DNA of 9,265 bases, taken from the NCBI GenBank assembly GCA_030019485.1, contig JASEEW010000068.1, positions 1 to 9,265 of the forward strand, in the 5' to 3' direction. Made by a program: the position numbers and the translations under genes. Source of the stretch: Thermoplasmatales archaeon (lineage in GTDB: Archaea > Thermoplasmatota > JASEFT01 > JAUWIS01). Below the pieces are notes generated by a model. It was not told the origin of the DNA. It made no database searches and was given only the letters and a program-made list of their open reading frames with translations. Of this stretch, positions 1 through 5,221 are shown in pieces (the first letter of the stretch is position 1; every line of letters starts with the position of its first letter).

Positions 1-609
1 CCCAAATGCAGAGGAGAGTTCATAGGTGATTGGTGTGATATCAAAAAGCCAGAGTTCTGCGAGTGTTTCAGTGTTACCAGAGTTATTTACCCGAATGTAA
101 ACCGTTCCTGTAATCCCTTCAATAGCAGACACTTGATTTGGTGTTGGCTCGTTGTCATAGCCCCCTACACATATGTTTCTAAAATTGTTATCCTCAACCT
201 TGTAAACAGTAACGTTCACATTTTGCGAAGGAGTTGAGTCTACTGTAAAATTTTTATCCGCAGTAGTTTTTGATTCATCATCCAATCCAGAGATATTCAC
301 CCTTGGCTGCCCTTCAAATCCATAGCTCACAACCCATGTCTCATTCATACTTTCACTCATGTATATGCTCCCAGCGCCAACTGACACATCAACTGTCCTG
401 GATGCGCCTTCACCCATGTTCACAACATCCTCAAATCCTGAGTCAAGCGCGTTGAAGTATCCAAGGACTGCGCCGTAGTTTGCCTCGCTCTGGCTTCTTT
501 GTAGAATGGGTGTGGCCCAGCTGAGTATGGCTGCTGTGACAACAAGCACTATTGTTATGAGAAGTATCATGCTGATAATAGGCGACACTGCCTCTTTCTC
601 ATCTATCAT
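1..609 (-). CDS. Secreted type IV pilin-like protein, C-terminus off the window
   Basis: Reading leftward from ATG at 609-607, the frame stays open for 203 codons to the window edge, so the protein is partial. The N-terminus is MIDEKEAVSPIISMILLITI, followed by more hydrophobic residues to about 33. This is a short charged leader, an AVSP motif and one hydrophobic helix, as in archaeal type IV pilin-like (class III signal) proteins, and a prepilin peptidase could cut near A7/V8. Residues 36-203 look extracellular: a Gln/Ser/Glu-rich start, beta-rich sequence and several N-x-S/T sequons (N89, N105, N120, N132, N176). The segment around residues 35-85 resembles archaeal pilin-like proteins of the DUF7289 type, from memory. 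The prepilin peptidase gene upstream is a plausible processing partner. Whether it forms a pilus or is a surface or secreted protein cannot be told. The AVSP helix call is firm; the exact family is not. Confidence 0.75.
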   Translation of the reverse strand, partial: MIDEKEAVSPIISMILLITIVLVVTAAILSWATPILQRSQSEANYGAVLGYFNALDSGFEDVVNMGEGASRTVDVSVGAGSIYMSESMNETWVVSYGFEGQPRVNISGLDDESKTTADKNFTVDSTPSQNVNVTVYKVEDNNFRNICVGGYDNEPTPNQVSAIEGITGTVYIRVNNSGNTETLAELWLFDITPITYELSSAFG

Positions 610-630
610 TAATGCATTATATAACTTTAT

Positions 631-641
631 GGTTTATAAAG
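631..641 (-). promoter_or_regulatory. TATA box of the pilin-like gene
   Basis: Read on the minus strand this is CTTTATAAACC, centred about 27 bases before the ATG at 609. That spacing puts transcription start at or next to the start codon, implying a leaderless transcript, as is common in archaea. There is no Shine-Dalgarno sequence before this ATG. A second AT-rich stretch at 616-626 is too close to the ATG to serve. Confidence 0.6.
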
Positions 642-680
642 GTTGTGAAAAGGTTAAAATGGTTGTTCATCCTTAGTTGT

Positions 681-737
681 AAGGTGTAAGTGAACTCTGC
701 TTACACCTTACACCTTATATCTTACACCTTACACCTT
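681..737. repeat. Heptamer-phased tandem repeat with an inverted copy
   Basis: The decamer CTTACACCTT occurs four times at 700-709, 707-716, 721-730 and 728-737. The copies sit on a 7-base period, with one degenerate unit (TTATATC) at 715-721. A single perfect inverted copy, AAGGTGTAAG, lies at 681-690. It can pair with any of the four; the nearest gives a 10-bp stem with a 9-base loop. The array abuts the stop codon of the peptidase gene (738-740). It could slow or end transcription of the minus-strand operon, but no T-run follows the stem on that strand. It may instead be a mobile or slippage-generated intergenic element. Confidence 0.85.
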
Positions 738-1802
738 TTAAATCCCCCATATCATCCTGACAATCCTGAACATGATGTCCCCAGCAAGAAAAGATGTGAT
801 GAATCCTGCGGACAATGGAAGCATAAAAGGTATTTTTGATGTTACCCAGATCCTTTTTGCGCCAACAGCTTTCAGCCTCTGAATTTCCTCCTTAGTATTT
901 TCATCCTTTTTCGGCAAAAACACCTTTACAATTTTTTCGTTTTTTACCTTTTCCAGAGGCCAGACAAATTTTTTCTCCACACTGTCAATATCCATTTTGT
1001 ATCCAAGGAAACTCAATGGGAAATGAAAATCCTTTCTTGATGCGTTGTATATAAGAAATGCTATCGGGATCGTAAGTGAGAGTATTAAAGCATTTGTTAG
1101 TACAATTATGGGGAACGGCCAAACGTCTTTTACAATAAAGTATCTAAGGAAAGGTGTCCAGTTAGGGTAAAATGGTGTAAGCAATGCGATTGTTATAAGG
1201 GCCTTTGCGTCCGCCCCGCCAAACAGCAATCTAAGATTGTAGAGGATGAAAACAAAGAGCATGAAAAGCGGTATTGTGATTAGTTTCAGGAGGAGGTAGT
1301 CAAGACCAAATCTATAAACAAGGTAAATAAAAACAATGATTTCAAAAACACACAGTGATGCCCATATTTTTCTGTTTATTTCCCCTTTCCTCAAATCCGT
1401 TTTTTCTTCTGCTTCAAGAAAGAATGAGAAAAACAAAAGCAGGATGAAAACAACTACAAGATAATAGTGGACTTGGAATCTATAAGCAAGGTAAATAAAA
1501 ACAATGATTCCAAAAACACATAATGGAAACCATATTTCCTTTTTTATCCTCCCTTGTAGTAAATTAGTTTTTTCCCCTGTTTCCAGGAAACAGGAGAAAA
1601 AAAGAAGCATTATTGGAATAAATATGAGGTAGTAAACAGGATCCATTTTTTCTGAACAAAATTGTCCTATTAATATCAAAAACCCAATGAAACCCATGAT
1701 AACCCAGATTTTGTCATCAACCCTCCTTGTTTTTAAATCAGAGAAAGATGCATAGCCCAAAAAAATTATGCCTGCTGTAACCCTGATAACATCAAGAATC
1801 AT
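738..1802 (-). CDS. Archaeal A24-family prepilin/preflagellin peptidase with internal duplication
   Basis: This 354-residue polytopic membrane protein should be an aspartic protease that removes the leader from type IV pilin-like proteins. Both A24 catalytic aspartates are visible: D22 in SFSDLKTRRV after the first helix, and D198 in FGGADAKAL, the GxxD-type motif. Residues about 255-325 form a charged cytosolic segment ending RIWVTSKIPFMLPL before a final helix, as in archaeal peptidases with the type II C-terminal domain. Between the catalytic residues, residues 57-112 and 113-168 are a tandem duplication adding two hydrophobic segments (see the repeat entry). The ATG overlaps the hypB stop as ATGA, so translation is probably coupled. 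The likely substrate is the pilin-like protein encoded next on the same strand. Which class of peptidase (archaellin or pilin specific) cannot be decided. Confidence 0.88.
   Translation of the reverse strand: MILDVIRVTAGIIFLGYASFSDLKTRRVDDKIWVIMGFIGFLILIGQFCSEKMDPVYYLIFIPIMLLFFSCFLETGEKTNLLQGRIKKEIWFPLCVFGIIVFIYLAYRFQVHYYLVVVFILLLFFSFFLEAEEKTDLRKGEINRKIWASLCVFEIIVFIYLVYRFGLDYLLLKLITIPLFMLFVFILYNLRLLFGGADAKALITIALLTPFYPNWTPFLRYFIVKDVWPFPIIVLTNALILSLTIPIAFLIYNASRKDFHFPLSFLGYKMDIDSVEKKFVWPLEKVKNEKIVKVFLPKKDENTKEEIQRLKAVGAKRIWVTSKIPFMLPLSAGFITSFLAGDIMFRIVRMIWGI
1302..1634 (-). repeat. 168-bp tandem duplication inside the prepilin peptidase gene
   Basis: Protein residues 57-112 and 113-168 align without gaps at a spacing of 56. 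Examples are YYL/YYL (57, 113), LLFFSCFLE/LLFFSFFLE (66, 122), EKTN/EKTD (77, 133) and LCVFGIIVFIYLAYRF/LCVFEIIVFIYLVYRF (94, 150). The DNA is still alike: the bases around 1322-1345 and 1490-1513 share GGTAAATAAAAACAATGATT and neighbouring sequence exactly 168 bp apart. A weaker third start may follow at residue 169. The unit is in frame, so the duplication lengthened the protein without breaking it. Confidence 0.9.
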
Positions 1803-2443
1803 ATTAACTCCTTCATCAGCTCTTTTAAACCTTCACCATGCTTCGCATCTGTTAAAAACATTTTTTTATGAGGGTTTATTTTTCTAAAATCCTCCACAAC
1901 ATTCTTGGGATTAACATCCATGTATCCTGCCAAGTCAATTTTGTTCAGAACAGCAAAGTCGCAGTTTGCAAAAATCAGTGGATGCTTCCTCACCATGTCC
2001 TCCCCCTCAGTTGCGGAGATAACAACAATTCTTTTCTCTGAGCCAAGCAAAAAATCCCCTGGGCATACAAGATTCCCAACGTTCTCAATGAACAGTATGT
2101 CAATATCATCCAGCGGCAGTTTCTCGATTGCGTGCTCAACAAGATGCGCATCCAGATGGCACTCCTTACCGGTGTTTATGTTCACAGCAGGCATGTCATT
2201 CTGCTTGAACCTTCTGTAATCATCATCCCCTGCAACATCACCTGCAATAGCGCCAGACCTAATCCCTTTTTCTCTCAGCATTATGCTGAGTTTCTCAATA
2301 AGTGTTGTCTTGCCTGAGCCAATTGAGCCCAGAATATCAAACGCCCTGACATTGTGGTCTGCGAGCATTTTCCTGTTTTCCTCAGCAATCCTTCTGTTTG
2401 CCTCCATTATGTCCTTTTCCATAAGTATGTCTATTTTGTGCAT
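1799..2443 (-). CDS. hypB: HypB, hydrogenase nickel-incorporation GTPase
   Basis: HypB is a SIMIBI-class GTPase that, with HypA, delivers nickel to the large subunit of [NiFe]-hydrogenases. The 214 residues show a Walker A loop GSIGSGKT (39-46), the metal-site motif GKECHLDAH with C95 and H96, ENVGNLVCPG with C127, and the guanine-specificity motif NKID (167-170). C95, H96 and C127 match the dimer-interface metal site as I remember it for the Methanocaldococcus jannaschii protein. The length is typical of archaeal HypB and there is no His-rich N-terminal extension. The ATG start has no leader room: GNAT ends at 2473, 29 bp upstream, and a TATA-like site falls in that gap. The presence of hypB supports the Mbh operon on the opposite strand encoding a true [NiFe] enzyme. 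No hypA is visible here. Confidence 0.96.
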   Translation of the reverse strand: MHKIDILMEKDIMEANRRIAEENRKMLADHNVRAFDILGSIGSGKTTLIEKLSIMLREKGIRSGAIAGDVAGDDDYRRFKQNDMPAVNINTGKECHLDAHLVEHAIEKLPLDDIDILFIENVGNLVCPGDFLLGSEKRIVVISATEGEDMVRKHPLIFANCDFAVLNKIDLAGYMDVNPKNVVEDFRKINPHKKMFLTDAKHGEGLKELMKELI

Positions 2444-2457
2444 AAAATGGGAATGGT

Positions 2458-2472
2458 TTAAAAGTATTTAAC
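2458..2472 (-). promoter_or_regulatory. Probable hypB promoter (TATA-like)
   Basis: On the minus strand the run AGTTAAATACTTTTAAACC lies just before hypB. TTAAATA at about 2465-2471 is centred 25 bases before the ATG at 2443, fitting leaderless initiation. No Shine-Dalgarno sequence is visible. The site touches the stop codon of the GNAT gene, so read-through from that gene is also possible. Confidence 0.45.
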
Positions 2473-2979
2473 TTATTTTCCTTCAGATACATTCAGGCAA
2501 TTTTTTCGTCTTGTTAAGAAGTATGGCTTAAACCCCATTTTGTCCCAGAAAGTAGCGGCTACTTTGTTGTCAGAATACATGTTTAATTCCACACTTTTTA
2601 ATCCTTTCTGTTTTACCCATTCCAGCACAGTTTCAACCAGCGCTTCCCCAATACCTTTTCCATGCATATCCTCCCTTACAAACGTATCACCAACCTCACC
2701 AACAATGTTTTCTTCAAAAACAGGCGGTTTCTTCTTAACTAAACCAAAAATGTAGCCAACAACTTCATTTGATTGCTCAGCCACAAACACTATTTTTTCT
2801 TTGGAGTTAAAGAATGAGCGAAGATAAGCAGTCATTTTCTGTTTAGCATCTTTATTTAGAACAAAATCGGATACACAATTTTCATGAAATCTCATAAGCC
2901 CTTCCCATAAAACAATTATCTTGTCGATGTCATTTTCCTGCCCAGTTCTTATTGAAAATTCTTTCTCCATGTCTTTCAC
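2473..2979 (-). CDS. GNAT-family N-acetyltransferase
   Basis: The 168-residue protein has a GNAT fold signature. Motif A, VGDTFVREDMHGKGIGEAL (about 96-114), carries the acetyl-CoA pyrophosphate-binding R-x-x-x-G-K-G-x-G loop (G107, G109, G111). Motif B follows as ELNMYSDNKVAATFWDKMGF (131-150), with N138 and the usual aromatic after it. The substrate cannot be read from sequence; the small size and lack of fused domains fit either a small-molecule or a protein N-acetyltransferase. The longest frame starts at GTG 2979-2977, but ATG at 2970-2968 (residue 4) is an equally good start. It is the first gene of the minus-strand cluster and has no evident link with hydrogenase maturation. Confidence 0.87.
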   Translation of the reverse strand: MKDMEKEFSIRTGQENDIDKIIVLWEGLMRFHENCVSDFVLNKDAKQKMTAYLRSFFNSKEKIVFVAEQSNEVVGYIFGLVKKKPPVFEENIVGEVGDTFVREDMHGKGIGEALVETVLEWVKQKGLKSVELNMYSDNKVAATFWDKMGFKPYFLTRRKNCLNVSEGK

Positions 2980-3127
2980 AATACCTAAACTAAATCGGAG
3001 GTTAAAAATGTTTTTAGGCAGAATGATGTTTTTCTAAGCTGAATCTTCACATTAAGCATGACCTGCGACAAGTGGAGCATCAGGATATGACTACAATAAA
3101 TGCAGGTAGGATTCATTCTTCACCTTA

Positions 3128-3268
3128 GGTGGTGTAGAATAGTAGGGTGTTTTACTTTAGTGGAATCATACGAGGTACAATTAAGCCCGAAAAATCGAGG
3201 GATGATAGGGAATATCGTAGCAGTCTAAGCATGGATTTTATAGTAAGGCACCATAATTCTACATCACC
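3128..3268. ncRNA. Candidate structured RNA or MITE-like inverted-repeat element
   Basis: The outer arms 3128-3140 (GGTGGTGTAGAAT) and 3256-3268 (ATTCTACATCACC) pair over 13 positions, one of them G-U. Nested inside, 3146-3155 (GGTGTTTTAC) pairs with 3243-3252 (GTAAGGCACC) over 10 positions, two of them G-U. A small hairpin, CCCGA-AAA-ATCGAGG, lies near the middle (3186-3200). Wobble pairs at three positions suit a folded plus-strand RNA. A T-run (GTTTTT, 3279-3284) 11 bases after the stem could end it. I recognise no known family: it is not 5S, SRP, RNase P or tRNA. The GGT...ACC ends would also fit terminal repeats of a small non-autonomous transposon, but I found no target duplication. Confidence 0.45.
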
Positions 3269-3278
3269 AGCCCGTTAA

Positions 3279-3314
3279 GTTTTTAATATTATAGGATAAT
3301 ATCTGTTTAAGGGG
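3279..3314 (+). promoter_or_regulatory. Probable mbh operon promoter and ribosome binding site
   Basis: A T/A-rich TATA-like element, GTTTTTAATA (3279-3288), precedes mbhA by about 40 bases. Initiation some 25 bases downstream would fall near 3310. AAGGGG (3309-3314) then serves as a Shine-Dalgarno sequence 8 bases before the ATG at 3323. This is the only promoter-like site I see before the ten-gene run. Confidence 0.5.
3286..3302. promoter_or_regulatory. Perfect 17-bp palindrome overlapping the mbh promoter, possible operator
   Basis: ATATTAT-AGG-ATAATAT is a perfect 7+7 inverted repeat with a 3-base spacer. It overlaps the downstream edge of the TATA-like element and lies before the likely transcription start. 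That position suits a dimeric repressor. It is not the GTTnnnAAC site of SurR, the known mbh regulator in Thermococcales. AT-rich palindromes also arise by chance. Confidence 0.4.
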
Positions 3315-3322
3315 AAAATAAG

Positions 3323-3838
3323 ATGCTGACATTCATAATAACAGCGGTTGCAGTGTTTGCCCTCTACCTTTTGCTTACCGCAGGCTCAGCTATCCCTGGA
3401 AGCACGGTTTTTTTATGGAGCAGGGAGGAAATACTTGCAGGCATAATTCTGAGCATAGTTGCAGGACTCATTGGAAGAAATGTTTTGTTCAGGGAAAAAA
3501 ATTACAGGATGCTTAACCCAAAAAGATGGTTTCTTTTCATAGTTTATCTTGTAGGCCCTTTCTTTTTTGCTATGGCAAAAGCAAATTTTGATGTTGCATA
3601 CAGGGTTCTTACAGGAAAAATAAATCCTGGGATTGTAAAAATTTCGCCAAAACTATCTACAGATTTAGGTATAACCCTGCTTGCTGACTCCATTACCCTT
3701 ACACCGGGTACTCTGTCCGTTGATGTTAACGAAGAAACAAACGATTTATATGTTCACTGGATAAACGTGAAAAAGCCTGTAAAAATCGAAAATGTTTGTG
3801 GTAGTTTCCCGGAATGGGCTAGGAGGATTGCAGAATGA
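3323..3838 (+). CDS. mbhA: MbhA, MnhE/MrpE-like membrane subunit
   Basis: This 171-residue protein is the first subunit of the Mrp-type ion-translocating module of membrane-bound hydrogenase. Hydrophobic helices lie at about 2-22, 36-52 and 68-86. A soluble C-terminal half follows, with the MnhE signatures RVLTGKINPGIVKIS (94-108) and LLADSITLTPGTLSVDV (119-135). The length matches MnhE proteins (about 160). MbhA sits at the distal end of the antiporter-like part of the complex in known Mbh structures. The ATG has the AAGGGG ribosome site 8 bases upstream and follows the only good promoter. It is separated from mbhB by an unusual 132-bp gap that contains a hairpin. Confidence 0.93.
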   Translation: MLTFIITAVAVFALYLLLTAGSAIPGSTVFLWSREEILAGIILSIVAGLIGRNVLFREKNYRMLNPKRWFLFIVYLVGPFFFAMAKANFDVAYRVLTGKINPGIVKISPKLSTDLGITLLADSITLTPGTLSVDVNEETNDLYVHWINVKKPVKIENVCGSFPEWARRIAE

Positions 3839-3846
3839 TTAAGCAA

Positions 3847-3928
3847 GGGATTAGGGGTCAGGGCAAACTTCCCAGTTTACTAGTCGCAACAATTTTTGTG
3901 TCAATAAGGCTGGGAAGTTTGGGATTAG
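3847..3928. repeat. Hairpin-forming intergenic element between mbhA and mbhB
   Basis: A perfect 12-bp inverted repeat, CAAACTTCCCAG (3864-3875) and CTGGGAAGTTTG (3910-3921), encloses a 34-base loop. It is bracketed by the direct repeat GGGATTAG (3847-3854 and 3921-3928). It fills most of the 132-bp gap inside an otherwise compact operon. In the transcript it could act as a processing site, stability element or partial terminator. No T-run follows the stem, so full termination is unlikely. Confidence 0.75.
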
Positions 3929-3970
3929 TATTTAGGGAAAAAGTAAGATGCAATCCGATGGAGGAAAAGA

Positions 3971-4237
3971 ATGATGCCATTCAGTGAGATATTCCTAGTT
4001 GTAGGCTCACTGCTTGTGATTTTTATGATCCTCTCACTTATCAGAGCTGTTTTAGGGCCAACTATACCGGATAGGGTGGTTGCTCTTGACACAATCAACA
4101 CACTGGTAGTAGCAAGCATGGTGGCTTTAGGTGCGGGGTATAAAGAGGTAATCTATATAGATGTCGCAATAGTTTATGCAATCCTATCATTCATAGCAAC
4201 ACTGTATATAGCAAAATATCTGGAGGGAGGCATATGA
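3971..4237 (+). CDS. mbhB: MbhB, MnhF/MrpF-like membrane subunit
   Basis: The 88 residues form three helices (about 6-26, 37-57, 61-82), as in MnhF. Diagnostic motifs are RAVLGPTIPDRVVALDTI (25-42) and YIDVAIVYAILSF (62-74). It belongs to the ion-translocating module. GGAGG at 3960-3964 lies 6 bases before the first ATG (3971) and 9 before the second (3974), so either codon may start the protein; the difference is one Met. Strong local ribosome binding makes sense because the 132-bp gap rules out coupling with mbhA. Confidence 0.94.
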   Translation: MMPFSEIFLVVGSLLVIFMILSLIRAVLGPTIPDRVVALDTINTLVVASMVALGAGYKEVIYIDVAIVYAILSFIATLYIAKYLEGGI

Positions 4238-4238
4238 G

Positions 4239-4314
4239 AGTAGTTAGAATTCAGGGGTCAGAAGTTAGGGCCCTAAATTCTAACTCCTATATTCTAACTT
4301 CTTCCCTAACTACT
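4239..4314. repeat. Hairpin-forming repeat element between mbhB and mbhC
   Basis: The outer arms AGTAGTTAG (4239-4247) and CTAACTACT (4306-4314) pair perfectly. Inside, GAAGTTAGGG and CCCTAAATTC (4261-4280) form a near-perfect palindrome (9 of 10). The word ATTCTAACT occurs directly at 4277-4285 and 4291-4299 and inverted as AGTTAGAAT at 4242-4250. The 9-mer AGGGGTCAG (4253-4261) recurs at 3853-3861 in the mbhA-mbhB element. The element starts right after the mbhB stop and ends before the mbhC ribosome site. Confidence 0.75.
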
Positions 4315-4319
4315 AAGAT

Positions 4320-4328
4320 GGAGGGGGG
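4320..4328 (+). promoter_or_regulatory. Strong ribosome binding site of mbhC
   Basis: GGAGGGGGG precedes the ATG at 4332 by 3 to 7 bases depending on which G's pair. It fixes the start of mbhC and restores translation after the hairpin element. The downstream genes, which overlap, have weaker sites. Confidence 0.7.
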
Positions 4329-4331
4329 ACT

Positions 4332-4697
4332 ATGATAGAGCTCATCCTAAGATACATTCTTTATATCTTTCTTGGGATAGGCTTATTTTTTAACTGTTTA
4401 GGCTCCATAGGTCTGCTCAGGTTTCCAGATGTGTACACAAGATTGCATGCTGCAACCAAGTGCACCACGTTTGGTTCTATATTCATTGCTTTGGCTGTTA
4501 TAATCTATGGCTTAGGCTGCTGGTACAGAGGAGAAAGTGCTTATGCCACACTCGCGCTTCACACAATAGCCGCATTGGCAGCATTGCTCATTACCAATCC
4601 TACAGGTGCTCACGCGATTGCGCGAGCAGCGCATAGAAGCGGGATAATGCCAAAGCAGGCGGTAATGGATGAATTAAAGGAGGATAAAATAGAATGA
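4332..4697 (+). CDS. mbhC: MbhC, MnhG/MrpG-like membrane subunit
   Basis: This 121-residue protein has the MnhG hallmarks GLLRFPDVYTRLHAATKC (28-45), followed by TTFGS, and ITNPTGAHAIARAAHRSG (87-104). There are three membrane helices (about 8-26, 46-63, 72-88). MnhG subunits pack with MnhE and MnhF in the ion-translocating module. The charged tail after residue 105 is cytosolic. Its stop overlaps the mbhD start (ATGA at 4694-4697), beginning the tightly packed part of the operon. Confidence 0.95.
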   Translation: MIELILRYILYIFLGIGLFFNCLGSIGLLRFPDVYTRLHAATKCTTFGSIFIALAVIIYGLGCWYRGESAYATLALHTIAALAALLITNPTGAHAIARAAHRSGIMPKQAVMDELKEDKIE

Positions 4698-4948
4698 TAA
4701 CAATACCAGAATTAGGGCAAATTACAATTCTCATAGTAATTATCTGCACAGCATATGCAGCAATTAAATTTAAGGATTTACTTGCTGCGGTAATCTCGCT
4801 CGCTATAATGAGTCTTCTGCTATCATTGGAATTTTACATACTTCAGGCACCTGATGTAGCAATTGCTGAGGCTGCTATTGGTGCAGGGCTGACCACTGCC
4901 ATATACATAATCGCGATAAGGGGAACCATGAGGAGGGAAGAAGAATGA
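4694..4948 (+). CDS. mbhD: MbhD, MrpA C-terminus-like (DUF4040) subunit
   Basis: The 84 residues form three hydrophobic helices. The signature QAPDVAIAEAAIGAGL (51-66) is the conserved segment of the MrpA C-terminal/DUF4040 domain. Its acidic residues (D54, E59) lie in a membrane segment thought to take part in ion translocation. In Mbh the region fused to MrpA in bacterial Mrp antiporters is encoded as the separate small proteins MbhD and MbhE. It overlaps both mbhC and mbhE by ATGA, so translational coupling is likely. Confidence 0.93.
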   Translation: MITIPELGQITILIVIICTAYAAIKFKDLLAAVISLAIMSLLLSLEFYILQAPDVAIAEAAIGAGLTTAIYIIAIRGTMRREEE

Positions 4949-5220
4949 ATAAATATGTTGCTGCTATAGCCCTGATAATCGTATTTATTTTTATGTTCCT
5001 GACCGCAACCTATATGCATCCATTTGGTGAACCTGAAAATCAGGATATGGACCAGTACATGATAGAAAACGCGCAAAATGAAACAGGTGCGAATAATGTG
5101 GTAACAAGCGTGGTATTTGATTACAGGGGGTATGATACTTTAGGTGAGGCTACAGTGTTATTCACTGCTGTTATGGGTGTGCTTGTGGTATACAAAAAAA
5201 CACGTAAAGGTGGTGAGTAA
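4945..5220 (+). CDS. mbhE: MbhE, MrpA C-terminus-like small membrane subunit
   Basis: This 91-residue protein has two helices (about 4-22 and 68-83) joined by an exterior loop. The loop carries the conserved VVFDYRGYDTLGEATVLFTA (56-75), the sequence found near the end of MrpA-type proteins. E68 lies at the membrane edge. It pairs functionally with MbhD. A basic tail, KKTRKGG, marks the cytosolic C-terminus. The start overlaps mbhD by ATGA, and the stop is one base before the mbhF ATG. Confidence 0.93.
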   Translation: MNKYVAAIALIIVFIFMFLTATYMHPFGEPENQDMDQYMIENAQNETGANNVVTSVVFDYRGYDTLGEATVLFTAVMGVLVVYKKTRKGGE

Positions 5221-5221
5221 A

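Larger units (their letters stand above)
2980..3322. other. 343-bp divergent intergenic region without a gene
   Basis: It lies between the GNAT gene (minus) and mbhA (plus). Its centre is the inverted-repeat structure at 3128-3268 and its right end is the mbh promoter. The left third (2980-3127) has only a weak minus-strand TATA-like TTTTTAACC (3000-3008), about 26 bases before the GNAT GTG. A short palindrome, CACCTTAGGTG, sits at 3121-3131. On the minus strand a CxxC-bearing fragment (PTCIYC, about 3094-3111) is open for about 45 codons. It is too short and stop-bounded to call a gene, but it may be a transposase relic. Confidence 0.6.

Noticed and set aside
270..455. 61-codon plus-strand ORF
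   Set aside because: It is antisense to the pilin-like gene and has no coding character.
681..737. CRISPR array
   Set aside because: Units are 7-10 bases on a 7-base period with no spacers.
3023..3042. Box C/D-like words (ATGATGT then CTGA) suggesting a C/D guide RNA
   Set aside because: The spacing is too short, box C is imperfect, and no convincing second C'/D pair follows.
3066..3111. Minus-strand CxxC fragment (MNPTCIYC...) resembling an IS1-type zinc ribbon
   Set aside because: The frame is short and the second CxxC needs a frame change or a stop read as Cys. Too weak to call an insertion-sequence remnant; noted only in the intergenic entry.
3271..3290. SurR site (GTTnnnAAC) before mbhA
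   Set aside because: GTTAAG is followed by TTT, not AAC, and no match is seen elsewhere in the promoter region.
3910..3940. Intrinsic terminator after mbhA
   Set aside because: The stem is good but no T-run follows it on the plus strand.
5144..5221. Longer N-terminus for mbhF starting at 5144
   Set aside because: It would lie wholly inside mbhE in another frame and add residues unlike any MnhB; ATG 5222 has a ribosome site.
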